In this document: positions 13,472 to 14,972 of the stretch, piece after piece | How positions within the stretch are numbered: the first letter of the stretch is position 1 | How the letters are laid out: every line of letters begins with the position of its first letter | Assembly (NCBI GenBank): GCA_964503235.1 | Contig: CAZCZJ010000059.1 | Coordinates: forward strand, 1-14,972 | From: W425 sp964503235 | Lineage (GTDB): Bacteria > Chloroflexota > Dehalococcoidia > Dehalococcoidales > RBG-16-60-22 | Reading direction: 5' to 3' | DNA: 14,972 nt | Translations under genes and position numbers: made by a program | The notes under the pieces: model-generated | Told to the model about the DNA's origin: nothing | The model's database searches: none | What the model saw: the letters and a program-made list of their open reading frames with translations, nothing else

Positions 13472-14972
13472 ATGTCCGATGGAAGTGGCAAGAAAGTCGA
13501 TGTGAAACCGGATAAAACAGTAATCAAAGCTTTAGCCCTCGGGGGTTTGCTGGGCGGCGGGGGTGAGTGTGCCGTAGATGTTAAAAACGGCAAGGTAATC
13601 AGAATCAGACCGTTTCACTATGACTGGAAGTACGACCGTGAATCCTTCCGACCGTGGAAAATTACCCGCAACGGTAAGGAATACAAACCCCTCTTCAAAT
13701 CCGTTCCATCGCCGTTCTCACTGGCTTACAAGAAAAGGACCTTCTCGCCCAACCGTATCAAATACCCACTCAAACGCGTCGACTGGGACCCTAATGGAGA
13801 GAGAAATCCGCAGAATCGCGGCAAGAGCAAGTACCAGAGAATTTCCTGGGAAGAGGTTTCTACACTGCTGGCCGACGAGGTAAAGAGAGTACATAAAGAG
13901 TACGGGCCGCTGGCGATACTGGTACAGGGAGATGGCCACGGCGAGTGCAAGACGATTAACACCCCGCACGGTCATTCCGGAAGGCTTTTCGATATGATGG
14001 GCGGTTTCACCCAGCAGGTGAGGAATCCCGATAGCTGGGAAGGCTGGTACTGGGGCTCCAAGCATGTCTGGGGACAGGGTATTCAGGGTATGATGGACCC
14101 CGCCAATAACATTATCAAGGACATGACCGAAAACTGCGACATGGTCTTATTCTGGGGCGGCGACCCCGAGACCACTCCCTGGGGATTCACCGGACAGTGC
14201 GCCACCCGCCTCTGCTACTTCTGGACGGAGGTCGGCATCAAGCAGGTCTATATCTGCCCCGACCTTAATTACGGCGCCGCTGTCCACGCCGATAAATGGA
14301 TTCCGATATTGCCCAACACCGACGCTGCTCTACAGCTGGCGATTATCTATATCTGGGTAACCGAAGGCACCTATAATAAAGAATACGTCGAAACACATTC
14401 CGTCGGCATGGACAAGGTCGAGGACTATGTCCTCGGTAAAGAAGACGGCATACCCAAGACACCCGAGTGGGCTTCGCGTAAGTGCGGCGTACCGGAGTGG
14501 ACGATTAAAGCGCTGGCCAGGGACTGGGCCAAGAAGATTGTATCCATCGCCCACTACTTCGGCGGCTCTTACGTACGCGGCCCCTTCTCCCACGAGCCAG
14601 GTCGACTGGAGTGTATCCTGCTCGGCATGCAGGGACTGGGCGGGCCCGGCGTTCACCAGAGCCAGATAACCTATACCGGTATGCCCCGGGCGGAGGGCCT
14701 GCGCAGCACTCGCTTCTTCAATCCCGAGCTCAGCGAGCGCATCACCAAGCCCGTCGCTACCACCATCCTCGCCTGGGGGAAGCAGCTCATCCCCAAGACC
14801 TGGATACAGCAGGCCATCGATGAGCCACCGCTGACATTCTACGGCAGCGGCGCCATCGAGACACCGACCGAAGACCAGTTCATCAAATATACCTATCCGT
14901 TACCGAAAGAAGAAGGCGGCACCGAGATACATATGATATGGACGGATACCCCCTGCCGCATTACCTGCTGGA
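13472..14972 (+). CDS. Molybdopterin oxidoreductase, pyrogallol transhydroxylase large-subunit type (3' truncated by window)
   Basis: The first 500 residues of a DMSO-reductase-superfamily molybdopterin enzyme; the frame is still open at the window end (the family is about 875 residues). It closely follows the large subunit of pyrogallol:phloroglucinol transhydroxylase as I recall it: YPLKR plus DPNGERNPQ (98-114), YQRISWEE (121-128), NPDSWEGWYWG (185-195), DMVLFWGGDPETTPWG (223-238), HADKW (272-276) and LGMQGLGGPG (384-393). The molybdenum ligand Ser175 and neighbouring Asp174 correspond to Ser188 and Asp187, and His144 to His156. As in that subunit, the N-terminus lacks the four-Cys 4Fe-4S motif, so electrons would pass through a separate iron-sulphur subunit, expected just downstream. 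No Tat signal is visible, which suggests a cytosolic enzyme. No counterpart of Tyr404 is evident. GAAGGAG (13455-13461) lies 10 bases before the ATG. Substrate unknown. Confidence 0.9.
   Translation, partial: MSDGSGKKVDVKPDKTVIKALALGGLLGGGGECAVDVKNGKVIRIRPFHYDWKYDRESFRPWKITRNGKEYKPLFKSVPSPFSLAYKKRTFSPNRIKYPLKRVDWDPNGERNPQNRGKSKYQRISWEEVSTLLADEVKRVHKEYGPLAILVQGDGHGECKTINTPHGHSGRLFDMMGGFTQQVRNPDSWEGWYWGSKHVWGQGIQGMMDPANNIIKDMTENCDMVLFWGGDPETTPWGFTGQCATRLCYFWTEVGIKQVYICPDLNYGAAVHADKWIPILPNTDAALQLAIIYIWVTEGTYNKEYVETHSVGMDKVEDYVLGKEDGIPKTPEWASRKCGVPEWTIKALARDWAKKIVSIAHYFGGSYVRGPFSHEPGRLECILLGMQGLGGPGVHQSQITYTGMPRAEGLRSTRFFNPELSERITKPVATTILAWGKQLIPKTWIQQAIDEPPLTFYGSGAIETPTEDQFIKYTYPLPKEEGGTEIHMIWTDTPCRITCW

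Overview
The window reads as a chromosomal segment of an anaerobic bacterium. My best guess is the Chloroflexota class Dehalococcoidia or a close relative. That rests on the mix of a GuaB3-type IMP dehydrogenase, an rsmI / small Cys protein / metG / polyprenyl synthase operon, moaE next to ftsH, a GH3-family enzyme and a pyrogallol-transhydroxylase-like molybdoenzyme. It is an inference from gene content, with no marker gene to settle it. Coding density is high, promoters are of the sigma70/A type, and two genes probably start with TTG or sit behind a mis-extended TTG.

Layout. Bases 1-240 hold no gene I can name. A guaB3-like gene (minus strand, 241-1395) has its own promoter and is divergent from a tiny two-helix membrane protein (1566-1757) behind a perfect-consensus promoter. 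A second promoter then drives a plus-strand operon: rsmI (16S rRNA methyltransferase), a 70-residue Cys-rich protein, metG (methionyl-tRNA synthetase) and a long-chain polyprenyl diphosphate synthase that overlaps metG. Convergent to this come moaE and ftsH on the minus strand.

From about 8.1 kb the content is less housekeeping. A 323-residue protein with two similar halves, each carrying a CARF-like motif pattern, lies behind a strong promoter with dyad symmetry (8194-8227). It converges on a membrane-bound GAF/HD-GYP protein, which is probably co-transcribed with an upstream GH3-family adenylate-forming enzyme. A 371-base intergenic region with repeats separates GH3 from a divergent, right-truncated molybdopterin enzyme related to the large subunit of pyrogallol:phloroglucinol transhydroxylase (13472-14972).

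How the parts may work together. The left 8 kb serves translation, purine and isoprenoid synthesis, protein quality control and molybdopterin synthesis. The right end may be a small catabolic locus in which the GH3-like enzyme activates a carboxylic acid and the transhydroxylase-like enzyme handles a hydroxylated aromatic. MoaE helps make the cofactor the latter needs. The most novel item is the duplicated CARF-like protein. The most distinctive enzyme is the transhydroxylase relative, which keeps the molybdenum-site Ser, Asp and His but shows no obvious counterpart of the substrate-site Tyr.
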